64,000 nucleotides of DNA from Amycolatopsis tucumanensis (lineage in GTDB: Bacteria > Actinomycetota > Actinomycetes > Mycobacteriales > Pseudonocardiaceae). The number at the start of each line of letters is the position of its first letter. Position 1 is the first letter of the stretch. The notes below the pieces were generated by a model. It had not been told where the DNA came from. It was given only the letters and a program-made list of their open reading frames with translations, and searched no databases. Positions 8,308 through 16,535 of the stretch are shown here, in pieces. Where the stretch lies: assembly GCF_021654135.1 (NCBI RefSeq), contig NZ_JAKGSD010000016.1:1-64000 (forward strand), read 5' to 3'. The position numbers and the translations under genes were made by a program.

Positions 8308-10136
8308 TCCCACAGCGCACTCCGGTTCAGCAGGGTCAGGATCCGCGCGGCCGGATCGGGATCGTCCGGCCGCAGCACCAGGTCCGGTGAGACCGGCGCC
8401 TCGTAGGGGTCGTCGACGCCGGTGAACCCGCGGATCTCCCCGGCCCGCGCCTTCGCGTACATCCCCTTCGGGTCCCGCGCCTCGCACACCTCCAGCGGCG
8501 TGTCCACGAACACCTCCAGGAACGGCAGCCCGGCCCGCTCGTGCACCTCCCGCACGCGGTCCCGGTCCGCCCGGTAGGGGCTGATCAGCGACGCCACCGC
8601 CACCACACCGGCATCGGCGAACAGGCGCGCCACCTCCCCGACGCGCCGCACGTTCTCGGCCCGGTCCTCGGCGCTGAACCCGAGGTCGGCGTTGAGCCCG
8701 TGCCGCAGGTTGTCCCCGTCCAGCAGGTACGCCGGACGCCCCGCCGCGACCAGCCGCCGCTCCAGCTCGACCGCGATGGTCGACTTCCCCGACGCCGACA
8801 GCCCGGTCAGCCACACCGTCAGCCCGCGCGTGGCACGTTCCTCCCGGCCCACCGCGGCCGCGTGCCACACCACGCGCGACGCGGGCAGCGCGGGACCGGT
8901 GATCATGCCGGCCGCGACGGTGTTCCCGGTGGTGTCGTCGACCAGGATGAAGCTGCCGGTGGCCCGGTTGCGCCGGTACGGGTCGAACAGCAACGGCTTG
9001 CGGGTGCGCAGCTGCACGCGCCCGATCTCGTTTAGCGCAAGCGCTTTCGCGGTCTCGTCGCGGTGCAGCGTGTCCACGTCGAGGCGGTAGTCCAGCTTCT
9101 GCACCGCCGCCGTCGTCTCCGCCGTGGTGTGCCGGATCGTGTACGTCGCGCCGGGCGTCAGCGAACCGGCCTCGGCGAGCCAGCACACCATCGCGTCCAG
9201 GTCCTGCCCGGTGTGCGGCCGGTTCGCCGGGCGGCAGATCAAGTCGCCGCGGCCGACGTCCAGTTCCCCGGTCAGCTGCACCGTCACGGCCTGCGGCGGG
9301 AACGCCTCGGTGACCGGCATCCCACCCGGCCCCCAGATCGCCGCCACCCGGCTGGACAACCCGGACGGCAGCACGACCACCTCGTCGCCGGGCTTGAACA
9401 CCCCGCCCGCCACGGTTCCCGCGTAGCCGCGGAAGTCCCGGCCGCCCTGGCGGATCACGTACTGCACGGGCAGCCGCGCGTCGATCAGGTTGCGGTCGGA
9501 GGCGACGTGCACCTCCTCCAGGTGGTGCAGCAGTGATGTCCCCTCGTACCACGGCATGCTCGCCGAGCCGTGCACCACGTTGTCGCCGTGCAGCGCGGAC
9601 ACCGGGATGAAGGACAGGTCGGTGACGTCCAGCTTCATCGCGAACCGGCGGAAGTCCTCGCGGATCTCGTCGAACCGCTCCCGCGACCAGCCCACCAGGT
9701 CCATCTTGTTCACGCACAGCACCAGGTGCGGGATTCCCAGCAGGGAAGCCAGGAACGCGTGCCGCCGGGACTGCTGCAGCACGCCCTTGCGCGCGTCCAC
9801 CAGGACGAGCGCGAGGTCCGCTGTGGACGCTCCGGTGACCATGTTGCGGGTGTACTGGATGTGGCCCGGCGTGTCGGCGATGACGAACTTCCGCCGCGGT
9901 GTGGCGAAGTAGCGGTAGGCCACGTCGATCGTGATGCCCTGCTCGCGTTCGGCGCGCAGGCCGTCGGTGAGCAGCGCGAGGTTCGGGTAGTCCTCGCCGC
10001 GCTGCCTGCTCGCCCGCTCCACCGCGGCGAGCTGGTCGGTGAACAGGGACTTGGAGTCGAACAGCAGCCGCCCGATGAGCGTGGACTTGCCGTCGTCCAC
10101 GCTGCCGGCCGTGGCCAGGCGCAGGAGCTGGGGCAT
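8304..10136 (-). CDS. cysN: Bifunctional sulfate adenylyltransferase subunit 1 / APS kinase (CysNC)
   Basis: The 610-residue protein is a CysN-CysC fusion. Residues 1-430 form the GTPase subunit of ATP sulfurylase (P-loop GSVDDGKST at 11-19, DTPGH, NKMD), which drives adenylyl sulfate formation with CysD. Residues about 438-610 form adenylyl-sulfate kinase (P-loop GLSASGKST, then DGDNLRHGLNADLGFS), which makes PAPS. ATG at 10136 overlaps the cysD TGA by one base (TGATG). PAPS is the donor for sulfotransferases, and one is encoded nearby at 13562-14698. No PAPS reductase or sulfite reductase gene is visible here. Confidence 0.95.
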   Translation of the reverse strand: MPQLLRLATAGSVDDGKSTLIGRLLFDSKSLFTDQLAAVERASRQRGEDYPNLALLTDGLRAEREQGITIDVAYRYFATPRRKFVIADTPGHIQYTRNMVTGASTADLALVLVDARKGVLQQSRRHAFLASLLGIPHLVLCVNKMDLVGWSRERFDEIREDFRRFAMKLDVTDLSFIPVSALHGDNVVHGSASMPWYEGTSLLHHLEEVHVASDRNLIDARLPVQYVIRQGGRDFRGYAGTVAGGVFKPGDEVVVLPSGLSSRVAAIWGPGGMPVTEAFPPQAVTVQLTGELDVGRGDLICRPANRPHTGQDLDAMVCWLAEAGSLTPGATYTIRHTTAETTAAVQKLDYRLDVDTLHRDETAKALALNEIGRVQLRTRKPLLFDPYRRNRATGSFILVDDTTGNTVAAGMITGPALPASRVVWHAAAVGREERATRGLTVWLTGLSASGKSTIAVELERRLVAAGRPAYLLDGDNLRHGLNADLGFSAEDRAENVRRVGEVARLFADAGVVAVASLISPYRADRDRVREVHERAGLPFLEVFVDTPLEVCEARDPKGMYAKARAGEIRGFTGVDDPYEAPVSPDLVLRPDDPDPAARILTLLNRSALWE

Positions 10137-11047
10137 CAGAAGTAGCCCTCCTTCTTGCGGTCCTCCATGCCTGCCTCGGAGATCCGGTCGTCCGCGCGGG
10201 TCGCGCCGCGCTCGGTGACGCGCGTCGCGGCGACTTCGGCGACCACTTCGTCGGCCGTGCTTGCGGTGCTGTTCACGCAGCCGGTGCAGGTGGCGTCCCC
10301 GACGGTGCGGAACCGCACGGTCGCCTCGTACGGCTCCTCGCCGTCGAGCAGCCGCAGGAACCTGGTGTGCGCCAGCAACATCCCGTCGCGCTGCACCACC
10401 GGGCGGCGGTGCGCGTAGTAGATCGGCGGCAGCTCGATGCGCTCGGCCGCGATGTAGGACCAGATGTCCAGCTCGGTCCAGTTGGACAGCGGGAACACGC
10501 GGATGTGCTCGCCGCGCCGGTGCCGCCCGTTGTAGAGGTTCCACAGCTCCGGCCGCTGGTTGCGCGGATCCCACTGGCCGAACTCGTCGCGGAAGCTGAA
10601 AACGCGTTCCTTGGCGCGCGCCTTTTCCTCGTCGCGGCGGGCGCCGCCGAACACCGCGTCGAACCCGCCCTCGCGGATCGCCCGCAGCAGCGTGACGGTC
10701 TGCAACCGGTTGCGGGAGGCGCGCGGGCCGGTGTCCTCGGTGACGCGGCCGGCGTCGATGTCGTCCTGCACGCGGGCGACGTGCAGCCGCAGGCCCATCC
10801 GGTCCACCACCCGGTCCCGGAACTCGATCACCTCGTCGAAGTTGTGGCCGGTGTCGACGTGCAGCACGCCGAACGGCAGCGGCGCGGGCCAGAACGCCTT
10901 GGCGGCCAGCGCGAGCATGACCACCGAGTCCTTGCCGCCGGAGAAGAGCAGCACCGGGTGCTCGAAGGTGGCCGCCACCTCGCGGAAGATGTGCACCGAC
11001 TCCGCCTCGAGCAGGTCGAGGTGGGACAGCTCGTAGACCGTGGTCAC
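10136..11047 (-). CDS. cysD: Sulfate adenylyltransferase subunit 2
   Basis: The 303-residue product has the N-type ATP pyrophosphatase PP-loop SGGKDS (36-41) and the CysD signatures GGARRDEEKARAKER and FPLSNWTELDIW. It adenylates sulfate to APS with the CysN GTPase. The GTG start at 11047 is 11 bases from a palindrome at 11058-11071 that resembles the KstR operator and lies between this gene and the divergent SnoaL-type gene. The gene pair would be controlled by whatever binds there. Confidence 0.95.
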   Translation of the reverse strand: MTTVYELSHLDLLEAESVHIFREVAATFEHPVLLFSGGKDSVVMLALAAKAFWPAPLPFGVLHVDTGHNFDEVIEFRDRVVDRMGLRLHVARVQDDIDAGRVTEDTGPRASRNRLQTVTLLRAIREGGFDAVFGGARRDEEKARAKERVFSFRDEFGQWDPRNQRPELWNLYNGRHRRGEHIRVFPLSNWTELDIWSYIAAERIELPPIYYAHRRPVVQRDGMLLAHTRFLRLLDGEEPYEATVRFRTVGDATCTGCVNSTASTADEVVAEVAATRVTERGATRADDRISEAGMEDRKKEGYF

Positions 11048-11057
11048 CCGGAAAAAT

Positions 11058-11071
11058 TAGAACACGTTCTT
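11058..11071. promoter_or_regulatory. KstR-like palindromic operator candidate 1
   Basis: TAGAACACGTTCTT matches the KstR consensus TnnAACnnGTTnnA except at the last base. The AGAAC/GTTCT arms form an inverted repeat. It sits between cysD (start 11047) and the SnoaL-like gene (start 11105), so a repressor bound here could block both directions. KstR is the TetR-family regulator of sterol catabolism in actinobacteria; which protein binds here is not shown. Confidence 0.55.
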
Positions 11072-11104
11072 GCCAGCGGTCAACCGGGCGAGCATGCTGG
11101 GCGC

Positions 11105-11584
11105 ATGGACCTTGCCGCGATCGAGGCGATCCGCCGGACCAAGCACGCGTACCTGCGCTGCGTCGACCTGAAGCGCTGGGACGAGATCGGCGGGACCTTC
11201 ACCGAAGACGCCACCGCCGACTACGGCACCCCCACCTACGGCGACCCGATCCGCCTGTCCGGCCGCGACGCGATCGTGGGCTTCCTGCGCGAGCGCCTGG
11301 TGCCCGAGATCATCACGGTGCACCTGGCCACGCAGCCGGAGATCGACGTCGACGGCGACACCGCCACCGGCACCTGGGCGTTCCAGGACCAGGTGATCGC
11401 CACCCAGCACAACGTCGCGATCATCGGCGCCGCGTTCTACTCCGACCGCTACCGGCGCGAGGCCGACGGCGTCTGGCGGATCTCGCACACCGGGTACGTC
11501 CGCACCTACGAGGCGATGCTGTCGCTGGCGGACCTGAAGAGCTTCCAGCTCACCGCGAACCGGTGGGCCGTCCCGTCCGCTTAG
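11105..11584 (+). CDS. SnoaL-like (NTF2-fold) protein
   Basis: The 159-residue product has the NTF2/SnoaL-like layout: AIRRTKHAYLRCVDLKRWDE, then FTEDATADYGTPTYG and a C-terminal WRISHTGYVRTYE. Such cone-shaped proteins are isomerases, hydratases or dehydratases for polyketide or steroid-like substrates, often of the ketosteroid isomerase fold. It is first in a plus-strand block with DUF1214-type, SDR and sulfotransferase genes. Its TAG stop is embedded in a second operator-like palindrome. The ATG at 11105 is the natural start. The exact reaction is unknown. Confidence 0.75.
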   Translation: MDLAAIEAIRRTKHAYLRCVDLKRWDEIGGTFTEDATADYGTPTYGDPIRLSGRDAIVGFLRERLVPEIITVHLATQPEIDVDGDTATGTWAFQDQVIATQHNVAIIGAAFYSDRYRREADGVWRISHTGYVRTYEAMLSLADLKSFQLTANRWAVPSA

Positions 11585-11595
11585 AACACGTTCCA
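11582..11595. promoter_or_regulatory. KstR-like palindromic operator candidate 2
   Basis: TAGAACACGTTCCA is an exact match to TnnAACnnGTTnnA. It begins with the stop codon of the SnoaL-like gene and runs into the AGGAG ribosome-binding site of the DUF1214-type gene that starts at 11606. Bound protein would block transcription or initiation of the downstream three genes. The first 11 bases are identical to candidate 1. Confidence 0.6.
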
Positions 11596-11605
11596 GGAGT
11601 CGCCG

Positions 11606-12772
11606 GTGCTCACGCAGCCGTTCGCCGAAGCCCTCGCCGAGGCCGAGAAGATCATCCGCGAAGCCCCGCACATCGCGGGTGAACAAGATCTGGTCGAGGG
11701 TCTGGACTACCTGGCCGGCAGCATCCGCGCCTCGCTGCAGATGGCCTGGGCGTACGAGAAGGACTTCCCGTTCTTCGTCCGCTCCACCGGCCCGTACACG
11801 AAGATGGGCCTGGACAACCCGGACACCCTGTACTTCCACTCCTACCTGCGTGACGACGCCGAGTACGTGGTCACCGGGCAGCGCGGCACCACCGCCGACC
11901 TGAGTTTCCAGGTGCTGAACGGCAACTACTCCCCCGTCGAGGTGCCGGACAGCCTCACCGCGTTCGACGACCGCGCCTTCGACATCGACGACGACGGCCG
12001 GTTCGAGATCCGGTTCGGCCCCGGGCTGAGCGGCCGCAACCGCTTTCCGCTCGGGCCGGGCTCGGCGATGCTGATCGTGCGTGAGGTGTTCAGCGACTGG
12101 GCCGCCGAGCGCCCGGGGATGGTGCGCATCCACCGCGTCGGCGCCGAAGGGCAGGCTCCGCCGCCGCTGTCGCGGGACACGCTCGCCAAGCGGTACGGCG
12201 TCGCGGGCAAGATCCTGCTGTCCCGGCTGAACACCTTCCTCGCCTTCCCGAAGTGGTTCTACCTCGACCTGCCGGTCAACACGATGACCGAGCCGCGCGC
12301 CACGCCGGGCGGGCTGAGCACGCAGTTCTCCTCGGTCGGGCACTACGACCTCGACGACGACCAGGCGATGGTGGTGACCGTGCCGCGCTGCGCGGACGCG
12401 CCGTACCAGGGCATCCAGCTGGGCAGCATGTGGTACATCTCGCTGGACTACGCCAACCACCAGACGAGCCTGACCGCGGACCAGGCGCGGGTGGACCCGG
12501 ACAGGAAGATGCGGTTTGTCATCAGCGAGCGCGATCCCGGCGTGGCGAACTGGCTGGAGCGCACCGGTCACCGGCGGGGGTACGTGCAGATCCGGTGGCA
12601 GCGGCTGTCGCGCGACCTGAAACCGGACGACGGGCCGGAGGTCGAGATCGTGCCGGTGGCCGAGCTGCCGGACCGGCTGGCCTACTACGACCAGGCGACG
12701 GTGACCCCCGCGGAGTGGTCCACCCGGATCGCGGCCCGGCAGGCCGCCACGGCCGCGAGGATGCTGGGCTGA
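11606..12772 (+). CDS. DUF1214/DUF1254-type protein (resembles mycobacterial Rv3531c)
   Basis: The 388-residue product reads like the DUF1214-containing proteins found beside sterol genes: FVRSTGPYTKMGLDNPDTLY in the N-terminal half, and GSMWYISLDYANHQTSLTAD, RFVISERDPGVANWLERTGH and GYVQIRWQR in the C-terminal half. It is cytoplasmic (no signal peptide) and its reaction is unknown. The GTG start at 11606 follows AGGAG. Its stop overlaps the SDR start as TGATG. The order DUF1214-SDR-sulfotransferase is the one I recall for Rv3531c-Rv3530c-Rv3529c in the M. tuberculosis KstR region; this is from memory. Confidence 0.65.
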   Translation: MLTQPFAEALAEAEKIIREAPHIAGEQDLVEGLDYLAGSIRASLQMAWAYEKDFPFFVRSTGPYTKMGLDNPDTLYFHSYLRDDAEYVVTGQRGTTADLSFQVLNGNYSPVEVPDSLTAFDDRAFDIDDDGRFEIRFGPGLSGRNRFPLGPGSAMLIVREVFSDWAAERPGMVRIHRVGAEGQAPPPLSRDTLAKRYGVAGKILLSRLNTFLAFPKWFYLDLPVNTMTEPRATPGGLSTQFSSVGHYDLDDDQAMVVTVPRCADAPYQGIQLGSMWYISLDYANHQTSLTADQARVDPDRKMRFVISERDPGVANWLERTGHRRGYVQIRWQRLSRDLKPDDGPEVEIVPVAELPDRLAYYDQATVTPAEWSTRIAARQAATAARMLG

Positions 12773-13548
12773 TGTTGTTGCGCGACAAGGTGGTCGTGGT
12801 GTCCGGGGTCGGGCCGGGGCTGGGCCGGTCGATCGCGGTGGAGAGCGCGAAGGCAGGCGCGGACGTGGTGCTCGCGGCGCGCACCGAGTCCCGGCTGGCG
12901 GAGGTCGCCAAGGAGATCGACGAGCTGGGCCGCCGCACGATCTCGGTGCCGACGGACATCACCAGCGAGACCGACGCCCAGCGGCTCGTCGAGGCCACTG
13001 TGGACACTTTTGGCCGGGTGGACGCGCTGGTGCACAACGCGTTCGCGATCCCGCCGATGACGAACCTGGCCGACGTGGACCTGGACGGGGTGCGCGCGGG
13101 GTTCGAGGCGAGCTCGATCGCGGCGCTGCGGCTGACCCGGCTGTTCCTGCCCGCGCTGGAGTCCGCGGGCGGCTCGGTGGTAGTGATCAATTCGGCGGTG
13201 CTGCGGCACTCGCGGCAGCCGTACGGGCCGTACAAGATGGCGAAGGCGAGCCTGCTCGCGCTCGCGCAGAGCCTGGCGACCGAGCTGGGGCCGCGCGGCA
13301 TCCGGGTCAACTCGGTGGCGCCCGGCTACATCTGGGCGGACTCGCTGAAGTGGTACTTCGGCTACCTCGCCGAGAAGCGCGGGATCACGCGCGACGAGGT
13401 GTACGCCGAAACCGCCTCGACCATCGACCTGCGCCGGCTGCCCGAACCCGACGAGATCGCCGACGCCGTGATCTTCCTGGCCTCGCCGATGGCGCGGGCG
13501 ATCACCGGGCAGTGCCTGGACGTCAACTGCGGCGAATACCACCACTGA
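12772..13548 (+). CDS. Short-chain dehydrogenase/reductase
   Basis: This 258-residue classical SDR has the nucleotide-binding glycine motif GVGPGLG (12-18), the NA(FA) element after beta-4, catalytic S141 and the YKMAK box (Y154, K158). The N-terminus and VPTDITSETDAQ suggest NAD(H) preference, but this is not certain. It should oxidise or reduce an alcohol/ketone in the pathway served by its neighbours. ATG at 12772 overlaps the upstream stop by one base. It is followed by a strong GAGGAGG site for the sulfotransferase gene. Confidence 0.88.
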   Translation: MLLRDKVVVVSGVGPGLGRSIAVESAKAGADVVLAARTESRLAEVAKEIDELGRRTISVPTDITSETDAQRLVEATVDTFGRVDALVHNAFAIPPMTNLADVDLDGVRAGFEASSIAALRLTRLFLPALESAGGSVVVINSAVLRHSRQPYGPYKMAKASLLALAQSLATELGPRGIRVNSVAPGYIWADSLKWYFGYLAEKRGITRDEVYAETASTIDLRRLPEPDEIADAVIFLASPMARAITGQCLDVNCGEYHH

Positions 13549-13561
13549 GGAGGCTCCGGCG

Positions 13562-14698
13562 ATGAGCATCGGACGCGACAGCGTCGGCACGGTCGACGAC
13601 CTGCACGCCTCCGCGACCCGGTTTTGCGGATTGAGCGACTTCGGGGGCGACGAGTACCGCGAGGGCCTGGCCGTGCTGCTGGAGTCCTACGCGCGGGACG
13701 CCGGGCTGACCCCGTTCGGGAACAAGATCAAGCGCGCGTTCCTGCGGCAGGCGCTGGTGGCGCGGCTGCTCAGCGAGGAGGCGTGGAAGCGTTTTCCCGA
13801 GTACGCCGAGGTGCGCCTCGAGCGGCCGATCTTCGTCACCGGGCTGCCCCGCACCGGGACCACGGCCCTGCATCGGCTGCTCACCGCCGATCCGGCGCAC
13901 CAGGGGCTGGAGGTGTGGCTGGCCGAGGTGCCGCAGCCGCGGCCGCCGCGGGAGACGTGGGCGGACAACCCGGTGTTCCAGGGCATCCAGGCCGGGTACG
14001 AAAAGCACCACGTCGAGCACCCGGAGTTCCTCGGGGTGCACCACAGCTCCGCCGAGCAGGTCGAGGAGTGCTGGCAGCTGCTGCGGCAGTCGGCGAAGTC
14101 GGTGTCGTACGAGTGCCTGGCCCACGTGCCGACGTACTCGGAGTGGCTGGCGGCGCAGGACTGGACCGACGCGTACGCACGGCACCGGCGCAACCTGCAG
14201 CTGATCGGGCTGCCGGACCGGGACAAGCGGTGGGTGCTGAAGAACCCGTCGCACCTGTTCGCGCTGGACGCGCTGCTCGCGGTCTACCCGGACGCGCTGG
14301 TGATCCAGACGCACCGCGCGCCGGAGACGATCATCGCGTCGGTGTGCAGCCTGAACCAGCAGGCGTCGGCGGGCTGGTCGACGGTGTTCGAGGGTCCGGT
14401 GGTCGGCCGGTCGCAGCTGGAGCTGTGGTCCCGCGGGGCGGCGACGTTCAAGCGGGAACGGGCCAAGCACGACCCGGCGCAGTTCTGCGACGTCGACTAC
14501 GCCGACTTCGTGGCCGACCCGCTGGCGGTGGTCGCGTCGGTCTACGAGCACTTCGGGTTGCCCTTCACGACCGCCGCGGAGTCGGCGATGCGCGCGGTGT
14601 ACGAGGAGAGCACCACCGGCGCGGGCCGCCCCTCGCACCGCTACACCCTGGAGGAGTTCGGCCTGACGGCGGAGGAGGTGCGGGAGCGCTTCGCCTGA
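13562..14698 (+). CDS. PAPS-dependent sulfotransferase family protein
   Basis: The 378-residue product carries the 5'-phosphosulfate-binding loop GLPRTGTT (94-101) and the later 3'-phosphate motif region (QTHRAPETIIASV, about 247-259), typical of the actinobacterial sulfotransferase family to which Rv3529c belongs. It would transfer sulfate from PAPS to a hydroxylated acceptor. PAPS could come from the adjacent CysD/CysNC. The GAGGAGG ribosome-binding site precedes ATG at 13562. The acceptor is unknown; a sterol-derived alcohol is plausible from the operator motif and neighbours. Confidence 0.82.
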   Translation: MSIGRDSVGTVDDLHASATRFCGLSDFGGDEYREGLAVLLESYARDAGLTPFGNKIKRAFLRQALVARLLSEEAWKRFPEYAEVRLERPIFVTGLPRTGTTALHRLLTADPAHQGLEVWLAEVPQPRPPRETWADNPVFQGIQAGYEKHHVEHPEFLGVHHSSAEQVEECWQLLRQSAKSVSYECLAHVPTYSEWLAAQDWTDAYARHRRNLQLIGLPDRDKRWVLKNPSHLFALDALLAVYPDALVIQTHRAPETIIASVCSLNQQASAGWSTVFEGPVVGRSQLELWSRGAATFKRERAKHDPAQFCDVDYADFVADPLAVVASVYEHFGLPFTTAAESAMRAVYEESTTGAGRPSHRYTLEEFGLTAEEVRERFA

Positions 14699-14712
14699 GG
14701 CTGCTGCCGCCG

Positions 14713-14991
14713 TCACGGCGTCAGGCGGGACAGGTGGTGATCCACGAGCGAGATCACCTCCGCCGGCGTCCGGTGCCCCAGCAGGACCGCGTCGCCGAGA
14801 CCGGTGACGAGGGCCAGCAGCAGGTCGGCTTCCCGGATCGGGTCCAGGTCCGCGTGCAGGTCGCCGTCGGCCTGGCCGGCGGTGATCATGGCGGAGACGG
14901 CGTCGCGGAGTTGCGCGTGACCGAGGCGGAACCGCTCGGCGATCTCCGGGTCCTTCAGCGCCTGATCGGTGAGCCGGGACGCAGCGAGCAG
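14713..14991 (-). pseudogene. TetR-family regulator, C-terminal remnant
   Basis: The C-terminal ligand-binding half of a TetR-type regulator is visible (RLTDQALKDPEIAERFRLGH, then DADLDPIREADLLLAL and LLGHRTPAEVISLVDHHLSR). The N-terminal helix-turn-helix is missing: at about 14975-14990 the sequence passes straight into the opposite-strand hydrolase remnant. Open frame beyond that point is the antisense of the hydrolase and not regulator. The protein cannot bind DNA and is taken as a pseudogene. Confidence 0.72.
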
Positions 14992-15588
14992 ACCGCGCCC
15001 ATCCGCGACGCCGACGACCAGGCCGCGTGGCTCGGCACCGTGCTCGCCACGCTGGGCCTGCGCGACGTCCACCTCGTCGGCTACTCCTTCGGCGGGTGGC
15101 TCGCAGCCGACTTGGCCGTGCGCGCACCGGACCGGCTCGCCTCGCTGCCCCTGATCGACCCGGTGCGGACCTTCGCCCCGTTCCCGGTCCCCCTGCTCGT
15201 GCGCACCGCCCTCACGCTCGTCCCCGCCTTCCTGGCCTGGATCTCCGGCGGCGCCGAAGTGGCCGAGGACGACCCCGTGGCCACGGTGATCGACGAGGGC
15301 ATGCGGACCTACCGGATCGCGCTGCCCACTCCTGCGCTGTTCACCGACGCGCGACTGCGCGGCCTGACCGTCCCCGTCCTCGCACTCATCGCGGCCCGCA
15401 GCGTCATCCACGACGGCCGGCGCGCGGCCACCCGCGCGCGGGAGCTGCTGCCGGACGCCCGGGTCGAGCTGTGGCCAGCGACCACCCACGCGATCGCGGG
15501 CGAATCGGCCGACGAGGTCAACGCCCGGGTGCTGGAGTTCCTCGCCGAGCTCGAGCAACGACGTGAGTCACCCGAGCGCTTCGCCTGA
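14974..15588 (+). pseudogene. Alpha/beta hydrolase, 5'-truncated remnant
   Basis: From about 14974 the plus strand encodes the latter part of an alpha/beta hydrolase: GRSEQTAPIRDADDQAAWL, the nucleophile elbow GYSFGGWLAADLA, and the catalytic His region ELWPATTHAIAGESAD, ending at 15588. The N-terminal strands and oxyanion loop are missing and there is no start codon with a ribosome-binding site at the break. Together with the TetR remnant, this looks like a deletion that joined two divergently transcribed genes and removed both 5' halves and the shared promoter. Confidence 0.72.
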
Positions 15589-15589
15589 T

Positions 15590-16435
15590 CTAGCGAACGC
15601 TGTCGAACCGTTCCGTGCCGACCACGCCCAGCAGCTGCAGCTTCTCCGCCGCCTCGGTGCGTGGCGGCGCCGTCAGCACCAGCAGCATCTGCGACTGGTC
15701 CTCGGTGAACAGCACCTGGCAGTCCACCTCGATGTCGCCCAGCTGGGGGTGCACGAGCACCTTGTGGTCCACGAACCGCTTGGCCACCTCGTGCCGTTCC
15801 CACAGCTCCGCGAACTCCGGGCTGGCCTTCGTCAGCACCCGCACCAGCTCGCCTGCCCGGGACTGCGGCCCCATCGACCCGAGCGCCGCCCGCAGGCCCG
15901 CCACGAGGGCCCGGCCCTGGCGCCCCCGGTCGTGCTCCGGGTAGATCCGGCGCTCCGCGGGGTCGGTGAACCAGCGGTAGATCTCGCTGCGCGCCCAGCC
16001 CGTCAGGTGCGACCGGTCGCCGTAGAGGGCGTCGGCCATGCTGTTCTGCACCAGCACCTCGCCGAGGTTCGACAGGATCAGCGCCGGCGTGTCCGACAGC
16101 CGGTCCAGGACGCGCTGCAGCGCGGGCGCCACGTGCGCCGCCGCCACCACCGGTGTGGGTGCGTTGCGGCCGGCGATGCGGAACAGGTAGTCGCGCTCGG
16201 TGGCGGTCAGACGCAGCGCGCGGGCGAGCGCGGCCAGCATCTGCTCGCTCGGCTGCGGGCCACGCTGCTGCTCCAGCCGCGTGTAGTAGTCGGTCGACAT
16301 CGCCGCCAGGGCCGCGACCTCCTCCCGCCGCAGACCCGCCGCCCGGCGGCGCGGCCCGGCGGGCAGCCCGACGTCCTCCGGCCGCAGCTGTTCGCGGCGG
16401 CTGCGCAGGAACGCCGCCAGCTCTTCACGCTCCAT
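15590..16435 (-). CDS. XRE-type regulator with MmyB-like ligand-binding domain
   Basis: The 281-residue protein has an N-terminal HTH (about 8-65; GLRREEVAALAAMSTDYYTR) and a C-terminal MmyB-like PAS-fold domain (NLGEVLVQNSMADALYGD, LVAGLRAALG, RHEVAKRFVDHKVLVHPQLG). This family is common in actinobacteria and usually autoregulates and controls a divergent oxidoreductase gene. Here the divergent neighbour is an SDR (start 16536), about 100 bases away, which fits. The ATG at 16435 follows from the family N-terminus. Its stop is one base away from the hydrolase remnant stop. Confidence 0.85.
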   Translation of the reverse strand: MEREELAAFLRSRREQLRPEDVGLPAGPRRRAAGLRREEVAALAAMSTDYYTRLEQQRGPQPSEQMLAALARALRLTATERDYLFRIAGRNAPTPVVAAAHVAPALQRVLDRLSDTPALILSNLGEVLVQNSMADALYGDRSHLTGWARSEIYRWFTDPAERRIYPEHDRGRQGRALVAGLRAALGSMGPQSRAGELVRVLTKASPEFAELWERHEVAKRFVDHKVLVHPQLGDIEVDCQVLFTEDQSQMLLVLTAPPRTEAAEKLQLLGVVGTERFDSVR

Positions 16436-16535
16436 ACCCCCAGTATCCGCCCCGGGGCGGGGCGAACCAGGGACCGCCGATCCCCCGATGAGCGATCTCT
16501 TCACCGCCCCGTCGCGCCCGGCCAGACTCGGGAAC

